Part shown: one piece after another, positions 46,420-57,254 of the stretch
How the letters are laid out: every line of letters begins with the position of its first letter
Numbering within the stretch: position 1 is the first letter of the stretch
Source: Akebia trifoliata
Taxonomy: Eukaryota; Streptophyta; Magnoliopsida; Ranunculales; Lardizabalaceae
Direction: 5' to 3'
Length of the DNA: 64,000 bases
NCBI GenBank assembly: GCA_017979445.1
Contig: CM030704.1
Coordinates: 16,599,658 to 16,663,657, forward strand
Notes under the pieces: generated by a model
The model's database searches: none
Told to the model about the DNA's origin: nothing
The model's input: only the letters and a program-made list of their open reading frames with translations
Program-made: the position numbers and the translations under genes

Positions 46420-48546
46420 ATGTATCAGAATTCTTACAGATCAAAGATGTCTTTGAGAACATTCCTCAAACACCTTCCCTCCAATCTCCTCCTCCGATCC
46501 ATCAGCACTTTCTCCTCTTCTCATACTCATTTCTCCTACAATCTCCGACACCCAAATCTAACCCACCACCCAAACCAACAACAACAAGATCCTTACTCTC
46601 TCATGAAAGAAGACCCAATCCAAATATGCTCTGATCTATGGTTCCGAACCTTCTCTGATCCATCACACAAACCTTTCTCCAATCTCACTGGTTTTCTTAA
46701 AAAATTCGATTTATGGGTCTTAGCTTACCAGCGTTCTTGTGCCGAGGAAACTGGTTCCTTCCCTCCTCGAAACGCAATTCACTCTCAAGTCCTCCAAAGC
46801 CTCCTATCCCTTCAAACTTCTGTCTTAAATGGGCAATTCATGTGGGGCATGAAGACCCATCTCTTTATTCGATCCCCCAACGATAAACCCATAGCCAAAT
46901 TAATCTCCAAACGTAAACTTCAAGCTATTTTAGATTCTGGTAAGCCTTGTTTCCAAGATCGTGTTGTTCAGGAGGTTTTGTTATTGATCTTAGAACCCGT
47001 GTTTGAACCGCGGTTCTCGTCCAAATCCCATGCGTTTCGACCTGGTCGGAATGCACACACGGTTATTAGAACCATTCGAAGTAACTTTGCTGGGTATCTT
47101 TGGTTCTTAAAAGGGGATTTGAGCAACATTTTCGAAAATGTTGGCAAGGATCTGTTGATGGGTTGTTTGGAGAAATCTATCAAGGATAAAAAAGTCTTAG
47201 GTTTGATTAAATCGGCGTTTGGAGCCCCAATTAGGAGTCGGTCGAAAGAAGACAATGATGATGAATTGAAGAGAAGAAAGAAAAAGAAGAAGAAAGGAAC
47301 GAAAAGGAAGAAAATTCTAAATGAGAATGAACCGAAACCCGATCCGTATTGGTTGAGAACCTTCTTTGGGTTTGCACCGGAGGAAGCTGCGAAGGTCCCC
47401 TCATATGGTCATTGTGGTATTTTAAGCCCTTTGCTTGCCAATGTATGCCTGAATGATCTTGATGTTTGGATGGAAGAAAAGATAGTTAAGTTCTTTTGTC
47501 CCTCTAAGCTCGATTCAATATGGAAAGACAACATTAATGATGGTAACCATAACCCTGCATGGCCAGAATTTGTTCCATCGAGCGAGGGGTGGGAGAAGAC
47601 GAGAAAAATGGATTACATTCGATATGGGGGCCATTTCTTGGTTGGAGTCCGAGGGTCTAGAGAGGATGCGGTGGAAATCAGAAAGGACTTGATTGGATTT
47701 TGTGAGGGAAAATATGGATTAAGGTTAGATAATTCAAAGGTGGAGATTGAACACATCACGAGGGGAATTCAATTCCTAGACCACATAATTTGTCGTCGAG
47801 TTATACACCCAACATTACGTTACACCGCAACAGGAGGGAAAATTGTAAGTGAAAAGGGTGTCGGGACTTTGCTTTCGGTTACAGCTAGCTTACAACAATG
47901 TATTCGGCAATTCAGGAGGCTTGCATTTGTTAAGGGTGATAGAGATCCGGAACCATTGCCTTGCACTCCAATGCTATATTCGGGCCAAGCACATACTAAT
48001 TCCCAAATGAATAAGTTTCTTGAAACTATGGCAGATTGGTATAAATATGCCGATAACCGAAAGAAAGTTGTTGGGTTTTGTGCTTATGTAATACGGAGCT
48101 CTCTAGCTAAGCTATATGCTGCGAGGTATAGACTTAAGTCTCGAGCCAAGGTATATAAGATTGCCTCACGTGATCTCAGCCATCCTTTGAGAGAGAGTAG
48201 TAACAATTCGGCACCTGAGTATTCGGATCTTTTAAGGATGGGACTTGTTGATGCTATTGATGGTGTTCAGTTCTCTCACATGTCGTTGATTCCATTGTGT
48301 GATTACACTCCATTTCCGAGGAGTTGGGTTCCTGATCACGAACGGGTGCTTCATGAATATGTCAGATTACAAGACCCCAGATTCTTCTGTGAATTGCATA
48401 GATCAGTTAAACGACAAGGTTTAACTTTGCCTCAAGACGAAATATGCAAGATTGTGTGGAATTATAAGACTCGTGGTGTTCGGGGCAATCAGACCCATAA
48501 TGATGATGATATCAAGCAAATAGGAAGCTTTAGTTTGAGTGGATAG
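46420..48546 (+). CDS. nMAT1: Nuclear-encoded mitochondrial group II intron maturase, nMAT1-like
   Basis: An intronless 708-codon ORF. Met10 (46447) is the likelier start: it opens MSLRTFLKHLPSNLLLRSIS, a Ser/Leu/Arg-rich, acid-free mitochondrial presequence. The RT-like domain spans about residues 165-470: FQDRVVQEVLLLILEPVFEP, SHAFRPGRNAHTVIR, and KGDLSNIFENV with the first catalytic Asp (D233) kept. The YADD box is replaced by Y402-G-G-H, so DNA synthesis is not expected. A Lys/Arg-rich insert lies at residues 284-298. Domain X, the intron-binding thumb, covers about 485-620 (TASLQQCIRQF, QMNKFLETMADWYKYADNRK, SSLAKLYAARYRLKSRAKVY). No HNH endonuclease domain follows. This layout and length fit type I nMATs, which splice mitochondrial (mainly nad) introns. 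nMAT2 is the alternative. Confidence 0.88.
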   Translation: MYQNSYRSKMSLRTFLKHLPSNLLLRSISTFSSSHTHFSYNLRHPNLTHHPNQQQQDPYSLMKEDPIQICSDLWFRTFSDPSHKPFSNLTGFLKKFDLWVLAYQRSCAEETGSFPPRNAIHSQVLQSLLSLQTSVLNGQFMWGMKTHLFIRSPNDKPIAKLISKRKLQAILDSGKPCFQDRVVQEVLLLILEPVFEPRFSSKSHAFRPGRNAHTVIRTIRSNFAGYLWFLKGDLSNIFENVGKDLLMGCLEKSIKDKKVLGLIKSAFGAPIRSRSKEDNDDELKRRKKKKKKGTKRKKILNENEPKPDPYWLRTFFGFAPEEAAKVPSYGHCGILSPLLANVCLNDLDVWMEEKIVKFFCPSKLDSIWKDNINDGNHNPAWPEFVPSSEGWEKTRKMDYIRYGGHFLVGVRGSREDAVEIRKDLIGFCEGKYGLRLDNSKVEIEHITRGIQFLDHIICRRVIHPTLRYTATGGKIVSEKGVGTLLSVTASLQQCIRQFRRLAFVKGDRDPEPLPCTPMLYSGQAHTNSQMNKFLETMADWYKYADNRKKVVGFCAYVIRSSLAKLYAARYRLKSRAKVYKIASRDLSHPLRESSNNSAPEYSDLLRMGLVDAIDGVQFSHMSLIPLCDYTPFPRSWVPDHERVLHEYVRLQDPRFFCELHRSVKRQGLTLPQDEICKIVWNYKTRGVRGNQTHNDDDIKQIGSFSLSG

Positions 48547-49570
48547 TAGCAAATGAGAAGCTTTAGTTACAATGTTACGAGAACCCTTGCCGCGCCTGCC
48601 ACCCTTTTTCTTTCTATTGGCCTAGCGGCATCTGTCACGGCTCTCATCGGCTTCCATTGGCGATTAGTCTTATGTATTTTGTTTGAATGATTGACAGAGA
48701 GATCGAAGAAGCGAAAGAAAGGGAATGGGTGTGAAGAGGGTAAAGATTGGGGAATTTGGGGAGAGAAGGATTGAGAGATAGAGTTGGGAAGCTAAAAGGG
48801 TGAGATGGGTTGGACCGGAATCCATGGGAATGGTTCTTTGATGCTTGTTCTTCCCAGAAGAGATCGATGTCTTGGGTGTCGTCAACATCAATGGTATCCT
48901 CGAAGAAGGTTTGTAAATCTAAAAGGATTGATTCTGAAATGGGTGTTTGCGTGTCTGACAATTCTCCTTGAAAGGATCGTGGTGCTATTTCCAAAATTAC
49001 ATTGGTTGAACAAATATACTATATTGAAGTGCTATCAAAATTACCAAGGCAAGTGTTTCTGCTTTAAAGTAAATGGTTGTGTTGCTCAATTGCTCCTTGT
49101 ATTGTTTACACCTATGAGTTTGTCAACCTCCCCTAACTATCATGAAGCAATACTATACTTATAGTTCTATGTGACATACTGGCATTATTATTATTATTTT
49201 GATAATTTTCACTTAATTTACCTACTGTCATGTACTGAATTGTAATGTTGTGTACTTTCTCTAATTGAACATCTTCTGTAGCTTATAATATTTTCTTCTA
49301 CGACATTGTATTCCCCAACAAAGCCCGTAATGATGCTTAAATAAGAACCCTAATCTGAACCCAACCAGGTTATTTACAGTTCCACCACATAACCTGAGGT
49401 ATCTCAATTAGAAATCTAAGCATGCAGAGGAAGCAAGACGGTGCAAGCAAATATAACCTTTTTCTCTTACACTACTCATACGCCTTCCTTCTACAACCTT
49501 ATATCCCCTACAAAGCCCAAAATGCTGCTTAAGATAAGTACCATAGTATGAACCCAATCAAGGATATAGG
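48547..49570 (-). other. Downstream region with acidic unassigned ORF
   Basis: The minus-strand frame 48994-48644 (116 codons) contains an acidic stretch, LLDLQTFFEDTIDVDDTQDI, followed by a Pro/Ser-rich tail. The acidic part looks more gene-like than chance, and may be an exon that ends near a possible donor at about 48825. No family was recognised. Further along the minus strand, CT-rich sequence precedes a short frame starting MEADESRDRCR at 48657, then a stop. The plus-strand frame 48805-49164 is probably a shadow. The rest is A+T-rich and empty. Confidence 0.3.
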
Positions 49571-49742
49571 CAGGGGCAGATTTACAGTTGGGGCACTTGC
49601 CCCCACAAAAAATTTCAAAGTCTATAAAGATTTATGATCTATTGTGACATATAACAGTGGTGGATAAAAAAAGTCCGCCGCTATTGCCCCCACAAATTTT
49701 TTTCCTCTTGTCCACATGGGAAAAATCCTGGCTCTGCCCCTG
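49571..49742. mobile_element. hAT-type MITE, 172 bp
   Basis: Ends are CAGGGGCAGA and TCTGCCCCTG, a 10-bp perfect inverted repeat. Flanks are GATATAGG and GATATGGG, a 7/8 match and the 8-bp target duplication length typical of hAT. Inside, TTGCCCCCACAAA occurs twice. It has no coding capacity, so it must have been moved by a transposase encoded elsewhere. Confidence 0.85.
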
Positions 49743-51235
49743 GATATGGGAGCTGGAGCTTGGCTAATTCATACTACTACCGCAACAGATTCATGCTTCC
49801 ATCTTTACAGAACGACATTTCTATGTTGAAAGATCTTATGTTCCTATCTGGACAAATTTTAAGCTGCTTCCTTGATAAATGTCGACTATATATCAGTATG
49901 AATTTCATCTGTGATGAAACATTGTACATGGAGTCATAATCCACATCAATAATGTCAAGAGCTTGATAATGAATTCTTGTTCTTATACTTTTGGAATACT
50001 AGAATAATCCCATGCAGACTAAGATGTCTCTCAGGTGCCTTTTTTTTTTTTTTTCCTATTTTGTTTTTTATTAGTAACATTGTTTTTGTCAAATAACAGA
50101 AAAGTTCTGTAGTGCAATAAAATATATACAACAATGATTGAGAAAAGCTATGAAAGCCCTAAAATCGTATGTCATGAAATTCTTTGAGAGCGATGCCTTG
50201 ATCTTCTCCAATGCCTGACTCTAGACAACCCATATTTATTTATTTTTGAAAATTCAATTATTGCACTCTTTTAAAATAGTCCAACAAAGTGTGCATATGG
50301 ATGGAGTCTCCATGGATATACCATTTTGCTAAATGTTCTAACAAACTAACCATGAAGAAGTTGAATCAGTTTCATAGGAATACACGAATGCATGTTACTC
50401 CTACAAAATGATACGACACTTTATTGGTTAAGTTACAATGGATGAGCTAATGTTCCATGGTCTCTCCACTCACTTTTCAAAGGAAGCACACAGAGGGGAT
50501 GATCCTATGCCAACTGATCAAGAGATCTTTAAAATTTTGTTAAAAAAACAATGCTCAAGAATTCCTAATTTTTATTCTTTTTAGCTATTAATTGAATGAC
50601 TTTTAATGTACATCTCTTTATCTTGGCTCTATCTTTTATTATTGTGTGAATTAATGTTTATACAATAATGTTAGATTGCAGACTTGAGGGCAAGTCAAGC
50701 TTTGATGGGCCACATTGTCCATCACCTTTTATTCACATCGCATAGATAATGAATTTAGTCATTAGGAAAGTGTGCATTTTATTTTATTTCATCATGTTTT
50801 TGGATGCTCAAAGATTTAGCTGTTATTTAATTAGTTTGGAATTTGCCTCTTTGTATCAATTCAATAGGTCAAATCATGATCAATGAATTTGGTGAATCCA
50901 TGTGGTCTGCCCATCCTAATTTACTTGTGGTAAGGATCTTTATTTAACATTCTTTCTTTCTTTTTGATTTAATTGCATGACTTGTTTTATTTATGGGATC
51001 TTTACAGGTCTGTCTTCAACACGTGATTTGGGAAATTTGGTGAAAACAGTGCTGCTTCAATCTTGGAGCTCATTTGGTTGCGAAGAACTCCCACCATTGT
51101 GCCATTATCCTGTGCATTATTATTTTGGTAAGAGCAATTCAACTAATCTTTTGTCCTTGAACAGTTGAAGGGTTCTTTTTCACATCTGATTTATGTGCTC
51201 TCTCTGCGAAAGTGTGGGCTAATACAATAGTCTAA
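49743..51235 (+). other. Intergenic region with possible exon remnants
   Basis: Two segments look exon-like. 50870-50931 is bounded by CAATAG and GTAAGG and reads MINEFGESMWSAHPNLLV. 51009-51129 is bounded by TTTACAG and GTAAGAGC and reads LSSTRDLGNLVKTVLLQSWS, then SFGCEELPPLCHYPVHYYF. Joining them at these sites leaves the frame, so they may be UTR exons, parts of a pseudogene, or chance. I do not recognise the protein. The rest of the stretch shows no gene. Confidence 0.3.
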
Positions 51236-51239
51236 GTGT

Positions 51240-51830
51240 GGGTGATTTAGACATACCCTCCATCTTTTGGTGCATATTTGAGATACACCCGTGTTTTCCA
51301 ATTGATATGCCCCCTTGACCACAGTCTACTTTGAAAGATTAATAGTAAATGACCTAAATGCCCTCATCTTCAACCTCTAGCCAAAACCCCTTGATTTTTC
51401 TCCCACAACTCCATCTTCTTCAAGCTCTTCAACATTTAGGGTAAATTATTGTTAACCAATTCAATCTTGTCTTTAATCCATCATTTTCAACGTCTTGGGG
51501 TTTAAAGGTTAAAGGGTGATTTTTTTTTCTACCACAATATTCATGAATCTTACTTCTCCAGAATCCTATCTCATCATTGGGGATTATAGTTTAAATAAGA
51601 TAGAATCTTAAGTTAGAAGATGAGGTTAAAATAAATTGTACCGTTTGTATATGATTGGTTTTGGAAGGAAAAAATCAAGGGTTTTTTTGGCTAGTGGTTG
51701 ACGATGAGAATATTTATGTCATTTGTGTTAGTCTCTCATAGAAGACCGAGTTCGAGATATGTTTTTCATCAATTTGAAAACTAAAACATGGTGGGCTACG
51801 TTGGCAGAAGTTAATACTGGCATGAATTTC
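51240..51830. repeat. Long-TIR element of about 0.6 kb
   Basis: The left arm AATGACCTAAATGCCCTCAT, CTTCAACCTCTAGCCAAAAC (51347-51390) is matched in reverse complement at about 51665-51725 (AATCAAGGGTTTTTTTGGCT, AGTGGTTGACGATGAGAATA). Pairing extends outward through GTGTTTTCCAATTGAT (51292) and ATCAATTTGAAAACTAAAAC (51767). No ORF. It resembles a non-autonomous Mutator-type or foldback element; ends and target duplication could not be fixed. Confidence 0.55.
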
Positions 51831-52427
51831 ATGGCCTCGTTTGCATTTTATAAAATTGGACTTTGTTAGTTACCACCATTTTCTACTACTTTGGCTGTAC
51901 ACAAGTTTCTGGCTGCTTTGAAAAATTTATCAAGAGATTAGGAGTGATAATGGAACAATCAGAACATCAACTTGACCATCTCAGAGCATCAAGTTGATGG
52001 TCAAATCTTTGACCCTTTATATTCATAGTTCTCCCCCTCTCCAAAACAACAGATCGATCTTTTGGAGTAGTTGGTTTGTTAACAAATATTGTTCAGTAGC
52101 CCCATGGTATATCATTCTGTTTATTGATGCTTGTGACTGCCTTGAGAGATTCAAAAAAAGTTTGCTGGATATTCAAAAACCTCGCTCATGAGCAAACCCA
52201 TCACAAAATTCAGCAAATTTTCTGAAATAACATGGATTGTGGTAGTTAAAAAAATATCTAAGAAATGTTCATTGTAGAAGATACTGATCTAGATAAAATT
52301 GAATGGTGAAAAATGTTTCTTTCCAATCCCTATATTTGGGATATGGTATATGTAATTATGATCTTGCCATGTTATTAGCAAATATTCTCTTTAAAGGTTT
52401 TCAATATATTTTATACATTGGAAAGTA
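51831..52427. other. Intergenic stretch, nothing recognised
   Basis: A+T-rich sequence with only a 65-codon frame at 51994-52191 that shows no domain. It ends at the target duplication of the next element. Confidence 0.4.
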
Positions 52428-52436
52428 AATAAAGAA

Positions 52437-53925
52437 GGGAAAAATTATAAATAAAAAAACCTGATAAAATAATTATTTTACAAAAGAAATCGAATTTAAT
52501 GCAAATTATTAAAATGGTTGGTTGTTTTCTCTCTCCTCTTTCTCTCTCTCTCTCTCTTGATTATTATTATTTTTTAATTGAATTTTTTTTAAAAAGGGCT
52601 ATTGAATGGTTATTTTTCTCTCTTTCTCTCTCTTGATTTTTTAAATTAAAATCAATTTTTTTTTTTAAAAATGGCCATTGAATGGTCGGTTTTTTCTCTC
52701 TTGATTATTTAAAAAAAAACAAATTTAAAAAAAAAATATTGACCTAATTTTGGTGGACAAATAACCAACACCATAATGCACTAAATTTGTACATAAAAAA
52801 GAGATTCAGTTTGGTATATATATATATATACATACATATAGTATAACAGTTAAATAACGATAAAAAAATGACTAAAAAACGATTACTTAACGGTTGGATT
52901 GAAAAAAAGGAAACGGCTAGGTACCGGGCGGATTGTAAAAAGGAAAATTCGGCCCTTGAATGGTTGAAAAATCATAAAAAGGAGAGAGAGAAAATTGGCC
53001 ATTCGACTTAAAAAAAATCAAGAGAGAGAAAGATGAGAGAAAAAAATCGGTTATTTAATGACTTTTTTTAGAAAAAAATCGTTTTTTTAAATAATCAAAA
53101 GAGAGAAAGTGGAGAGAGAGAAAGAGGAGAGAGAAAAAATATCGGTTATTCAATGACTTTTTTTTAAAAAAATGACCATTGAATGGTCGGTTTTTTCTCT
53201 CTTGATTATTTAAAAAAAAACAAATTTAAAAAAAAAATATTGACCTAATTTTGGTGGACAAATAACCAACACCATAATGCACTAAATTTGTACATAAAAA
53301 AGAGATTCAGTTTGGTATATATATATATATACATACATATAATATAACGGTTAAATAACGATAAAAAAACGACTAAAAAATGACTACTTAACGGTTGGAT
53401 TGAAAAAAAGGAAACGGCTAGGTACCGGGCGGATTGTAAAAAGGAAAATTCGGCCCTTGAATGGTTGAAAAATCATAAAAAGGAGAGAAAAAATTGGCCA
53501 TTCGACTTAAAAAAAATCAAGAGAGAGAAAGATGAGAGAAAAAAATCGGCTATTCAATGACTTTTTTTAGAAAAAAATCGTTTATTTAAATAATCAAAAG
53601 AGAGAAAGTGGAGAGAGAGAAAGAGGAGAGAGAAAAAATATCGGCTATTCAATGACTTTTTTTTACAAAAAATTCAAATTTTTTTAAATAATCAAGAGAG
53701 AGAAAGTGAAGAGAGAGAAAATAACCCGTCATTCAATAACTTTTTTTTTATAAAAAATTTGATTTTTTTTAAATAATCAAGAGAGAGAGAGATAGAGAGA
53801 GAGAGAGAAAGAGAGAACAACTGGCCAGTTAATGGTCGGTCTGTTATCATTTTGGTAATTTCAATAAATTTGATTCTTTTTGTAAAATAATTGTTTTATT
53901 AGGTTTTTTTTTATATAATTTTTCT
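52437..53925. mobile_element. Mutator-type MITE, 1.49 kb with 9-bp TSD
   Basis: AATAAAGAA flanks both sides (52428-52436 and 53926-53934), the 9-bp size typical of Mutator-like elements. Ends are GGGAAAAATTATAAATAAAA and its complement TATATAATTTTTCT; the pairing extends about 90 bp (AATAATTATTTTACAAAAG on the left against TTTGTAAAATAATTGTTTTA on the right). The interior is rich in GAGAGA/CTCTCT runs, an AT microsatellite, and a 501-bp tandem duplication. No transposase frame. Confidence 0.82.
52672..53673. repeat. 501-bp tandem duplication inside the Mutator-type element
   Basis: AATGGTCGGTTTTTTCTCTC begins at 52681 and again at 53182. The two copies are nearly identical through TTGACCTAATTTTGGTGGAC, the TA microsatellite, and CGGCTAGGTACCGGGCGGAT. 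Few differences, such as TATAGTATAACAG against TATAATATAACGG, point to a recent event. Confidence 0.88.
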
Positions 53926-53934
53926 AATAAAGAA

Positions 53935-54368
53935 ATTGGGAAGAAATGACCCAACTCATGAATCTAGATGTTTAGGCCGTCGTTCACTTTTTATTTTTTG
54001 TTTTTTTTTGTTTTATTGATAATTGGCCATCGTTCACTTATTGAGACCAGCAACACTTAAAAGACATCAAAATGAGCGCACAATATTCAGTTACATTTGC
54101 AAAAGGACTAAGGTCCTCTTTGAATAGACCTAGAGAATTATTTAGGTCATACAACCCGTATTAATGGTTAAATTATTTTATTATGGGGCATTTTGGGGTT
54201 TTCTTGTCTAGAGAACCTTGGACGGAAATACCACAACTATTTTCCATGTGTGAATTTTTTTATATTTTTTTTCAAATGAGTCGCAATCCAAAATGGTGTC
54301 CCGTTCCTGTAGCAATATATGATGTTTATGTGGCACATTTTTATTTGAGATTAAACACATTGGGCTAC
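53935..54368. other. Short intergenic stretch
   Basis: No gene. The frame at 54183-54398 crosses into the LTR at 54369 and is not credible. A loosely repeated phrase, GCCGTCGTTCACTTTTTA and GCCATCGTTCACTTATTG, occurs near 53976 and 54025. Confidence 0.4.
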
Positions 54369-56048
54369 GGTAAACACCCCATTTTTGTACTCGCCTGATT
54401 AATCAATTCGTCAACCTGATCGCAACGGTTTCCAATGATGGATGTTTATTCTAATGCTTTATTTTGTTACCAGATATGTTTCAGAAATCTGGATGAGGTA
54501 TCTCGAACTGACAAAATTATAGAAACTACGCTACACTAGGAAAATATAACCTCAAAAGTTTAGAAATCATCATTTTTTAGATAAAAAAAAGCTTCACAAT
54601 AAAAATCACTAAAAAATGACTAAATTACAAAAATACCATTAATCTTAAAAACATCCCTAGAGACTACGTTATGAAACCAAATAAATCATTTCGCCAATTT
54701 TCACAAAATTCGATAAAATTATGAAAATGCCCCTCATAAAATTCATGACCATGTCGTACAAAAAATTTCATAAATGATAAAAATCAATATTCCCATTGAA
54801 TTCTTTACGAAAAGTCGATTCCAAAATATCCTTGAACATTGAAAATCGATTTAAAACTCAAAAAGTCCTTTCTGAGGGCAAAACGATAATTTTTCAATAA
54901 AAAATTTAAAATTTCAAAATTAATAAATAAAACATTAAATAATGTAAAGTGAAACATTAATAAAATTAATTTAAAATTTTGAACAAAAAAAATCAATAAA
55001 TCAGGTTCTCAGGCAAAATTGTTGATGGTTGCCCAGATATTTATTAAAGGACCCCTCCATCTAGGGGCCCAAATAATTAAAGATATAATAAAGGGGTTCT
55101 CCAAAAAATTAAAGTCAATCAAGTAAGACTAAAGTCAAGATCTTAAAGTCACTCAAGTAAGACTAAAGTCAAGATATTAAAGTCACTAAAGTCAACCAAG
55201 TAAGACTAAAGTCAAAATTTTAAAGTCAATCAAATGAGACTAAAAGTCAAAATCCTAATAGAATTTTTATTAAATGATAACTCTATTTAATAGAATTCTA
55301 ACTAAATAATAATTCCATTTAATAGAATTTTAACTAAATAATAACTCTTTCTAAAAGAATTATAATTAAACAATAACTCTCTCTAAAAGAATTATAATTA
55401 AACCTTAACTCTATCTAAAAGACACTTAAAAAAAGTTTATAAATAGGAGCCTCCACACCCTATTTTCGTATCAAAAAATAAGAGAAGTAGGTCAAAAAAC
55501 TTTCCTAGCCTCTCTTAAATCCTAATTTTGAAGTCCCAACTCCTTACCTAACACCCATACTTCGATTTTAGCTCGAAAAACACCTATAAGCTTTTCAAAA
55601 ACACCTAGAAATCCATAAACAAATCCGAAGAATCCAGATCTAAAAAAGAGATACCTCACCTCGGAGATCAGAATTCAGATCCGGAGACAGAACGAAGCGA
55701 GGAGTACTGTATAAGGAGTTATTCTATCAGATCTCAGGGAACGAGAACCTTGTCTTCAGAAAGGTATATATTTCTTATTATTATTATTTTTTTTTATTAC
55801 TGAGGTCTTTTAGCAATGTAGTTTATTTGGGAATTAGTAAAGATCGGCGTTTGCCGGGCGGGATTGGTGCCTAACACCTTCCAACCCCGTAATTTGATCC
55901 CGAACTCAATTATTTTTTAAGTAGATTAGTTGTTTTTATTCGTTTAGAATCGATATTCGGCTCCTAGACCGTAATAACTAGGTGGCGACTCCCAAACCTC
56001 AATGGTCAAAAGTGGATCCGCGCATCCCGCGGATCGAGGGCGCTTTTA
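54369..56048 (+). mobile_element. LTR 3 (5' LTR) of Tat/Ogre-like element
   Basis: Begins GGTAAACACCCC (worn TGTAGACACCCC), ends GCGCTTTTA, and is followed by a primer site. TATA box TATAAATAG is at 55438-55446; the U5 block GCCGGGCGGGATTGGTGCC is near 55853. It has one short AGTCAATCAAGTAAGACTAA array (55108-55250). Bases about 55005-55105 are an insertion absent from LTRs 1 and 2, including CCCCT-ccatct-AGGGG. Confidence 0.83.
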
Positions 56049-56049
56049 G

Positions 56050-56067
56050 TGGCGACTCTACTGGGAA
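56050..56067 (+). other. Primer binding site, tRNA-Arg type
   Basis: TGGCGACTCTACTGGGAA lies one base after the LTR. Ogre and related Tat elements are known to use a tRNA-Arg primer with TGGCGACTCCGCTGGGG; this copy differs by a few bases. It fixes the LTR as 5' and the element as plus strand. Confidence 0.75.
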
Positions 56068-57249
56068 CCATTGAGGATCAGACTTGAAAAGCCCCAAGTG
56101 TGGGATGCATTGCCAATATGACCTTTTTTTATTTTTTATTTTTTAGTTATTTGTTTATTTTATTTTATTTTTTTCTATATCCTTCTTTTTGGCTTAATTA
56201 TGGATCATTTGTTTAGATTCCGAATACTTGGTTTTAGCACATTTTTATGGTTCAATCTAGGATCATTCGAAATGACCCAAAATAATGAGAGATTTTGAAG
56301 GGGTGATTTTATTAGTGATGGTATGATGATTGTGGATCATGTGTTTTTTTTTATTTTCTTTTTATGTAAGATTTATTTATTTATTTATTTTTAAAATTAA
56401 TATGTTTTCGGATCTTTGTTCGATATATTGATTAACGATGTTTTTTTTGGCATGTGATTGTGCTGTCCATTGGCAGCAAGCAAGAGACAAAAATAAAATA
56501 AAATACTAAAAAAAATAAAATAAAATAAAATAAAAAGTCGATGGGCTGTGTGTAACAACGATAGGGGTGGGGTGCATTGAGTAAAAAAAATTCTTTTATT
56601 TTAAAACCCCATTGTTTTAAATAAGTTTTTGTTTACTTATCTTCTGTTATTCTCATCGTCTTCAACCGAACCAAATCAGAGATCGATCGGTCTGATCTCC
56701 CAAGTAATCCCATCGGTTTATCTTGAAGCCTGTTCGATCTTAATTCTTAAAGAAAATTACTAGAGACCGATCGGTCCGATTTCCCAAGTAATCCCATCGG
56801 TTTCTCTTAAAACCATTAGAGGTCGATCATTTCTATCGAAGCAAAACTTAAAGCTTGTTGTTGTTCAACGGAAAACCCTTAATTCTTAGGTTATTAAGTT
56901 GTTAAGGTGGGATTTTGAGGATCAAATCGGAGAAGATCCAAGTTAAAATCTGCTGATTCAAAACCCCTAATGACTCACCTGAATTTGACGTTAAGGAGCT
57001 TCGATTGCAAAGGGTTTCGGGTGAGGTAATATTGGTTGGTTCTATTTTGTCTTTCGATCCTTTCTAATCTAGTTTTTCTTCGATAAGATTCCTTTGAAAT
57101 CCATGGGAAGATGGTGATCGATTTCATTTCCGAAACCTCATGGACTCTTCAATGATGGATAAAGACTAAGAAAGAAGGGGAAGAAGGCGAAGAAGAGAAG
57201 AAACGATCTGGGTTTCTATCTTGGTTACGATTCAAGGTCGTCAAAGATT
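56068..57249 (+). mobile_element. Leader of Tat/Ogre-like element, first part
   Basis: A non-coding leader downstream of the primer site, as is normal for this lineage, whose leaders can exceed 1 kb. It contains a near-duplicate phrase, GATCGATCGGTCTGATCTCC and GACCGATCGGTCCGATTTCC followed by CAAGTAATCCCATCGG (56681-56815). No gene. Confidence 0.55.
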
Positions 57250-57254
57250 GTGGT

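Noticed and set aside
54183..54398. 71-codon plus-strand frame
   Set aside because: It crosses the insertion edge of LTR 3 at 54369, so it cannot be an old gene.
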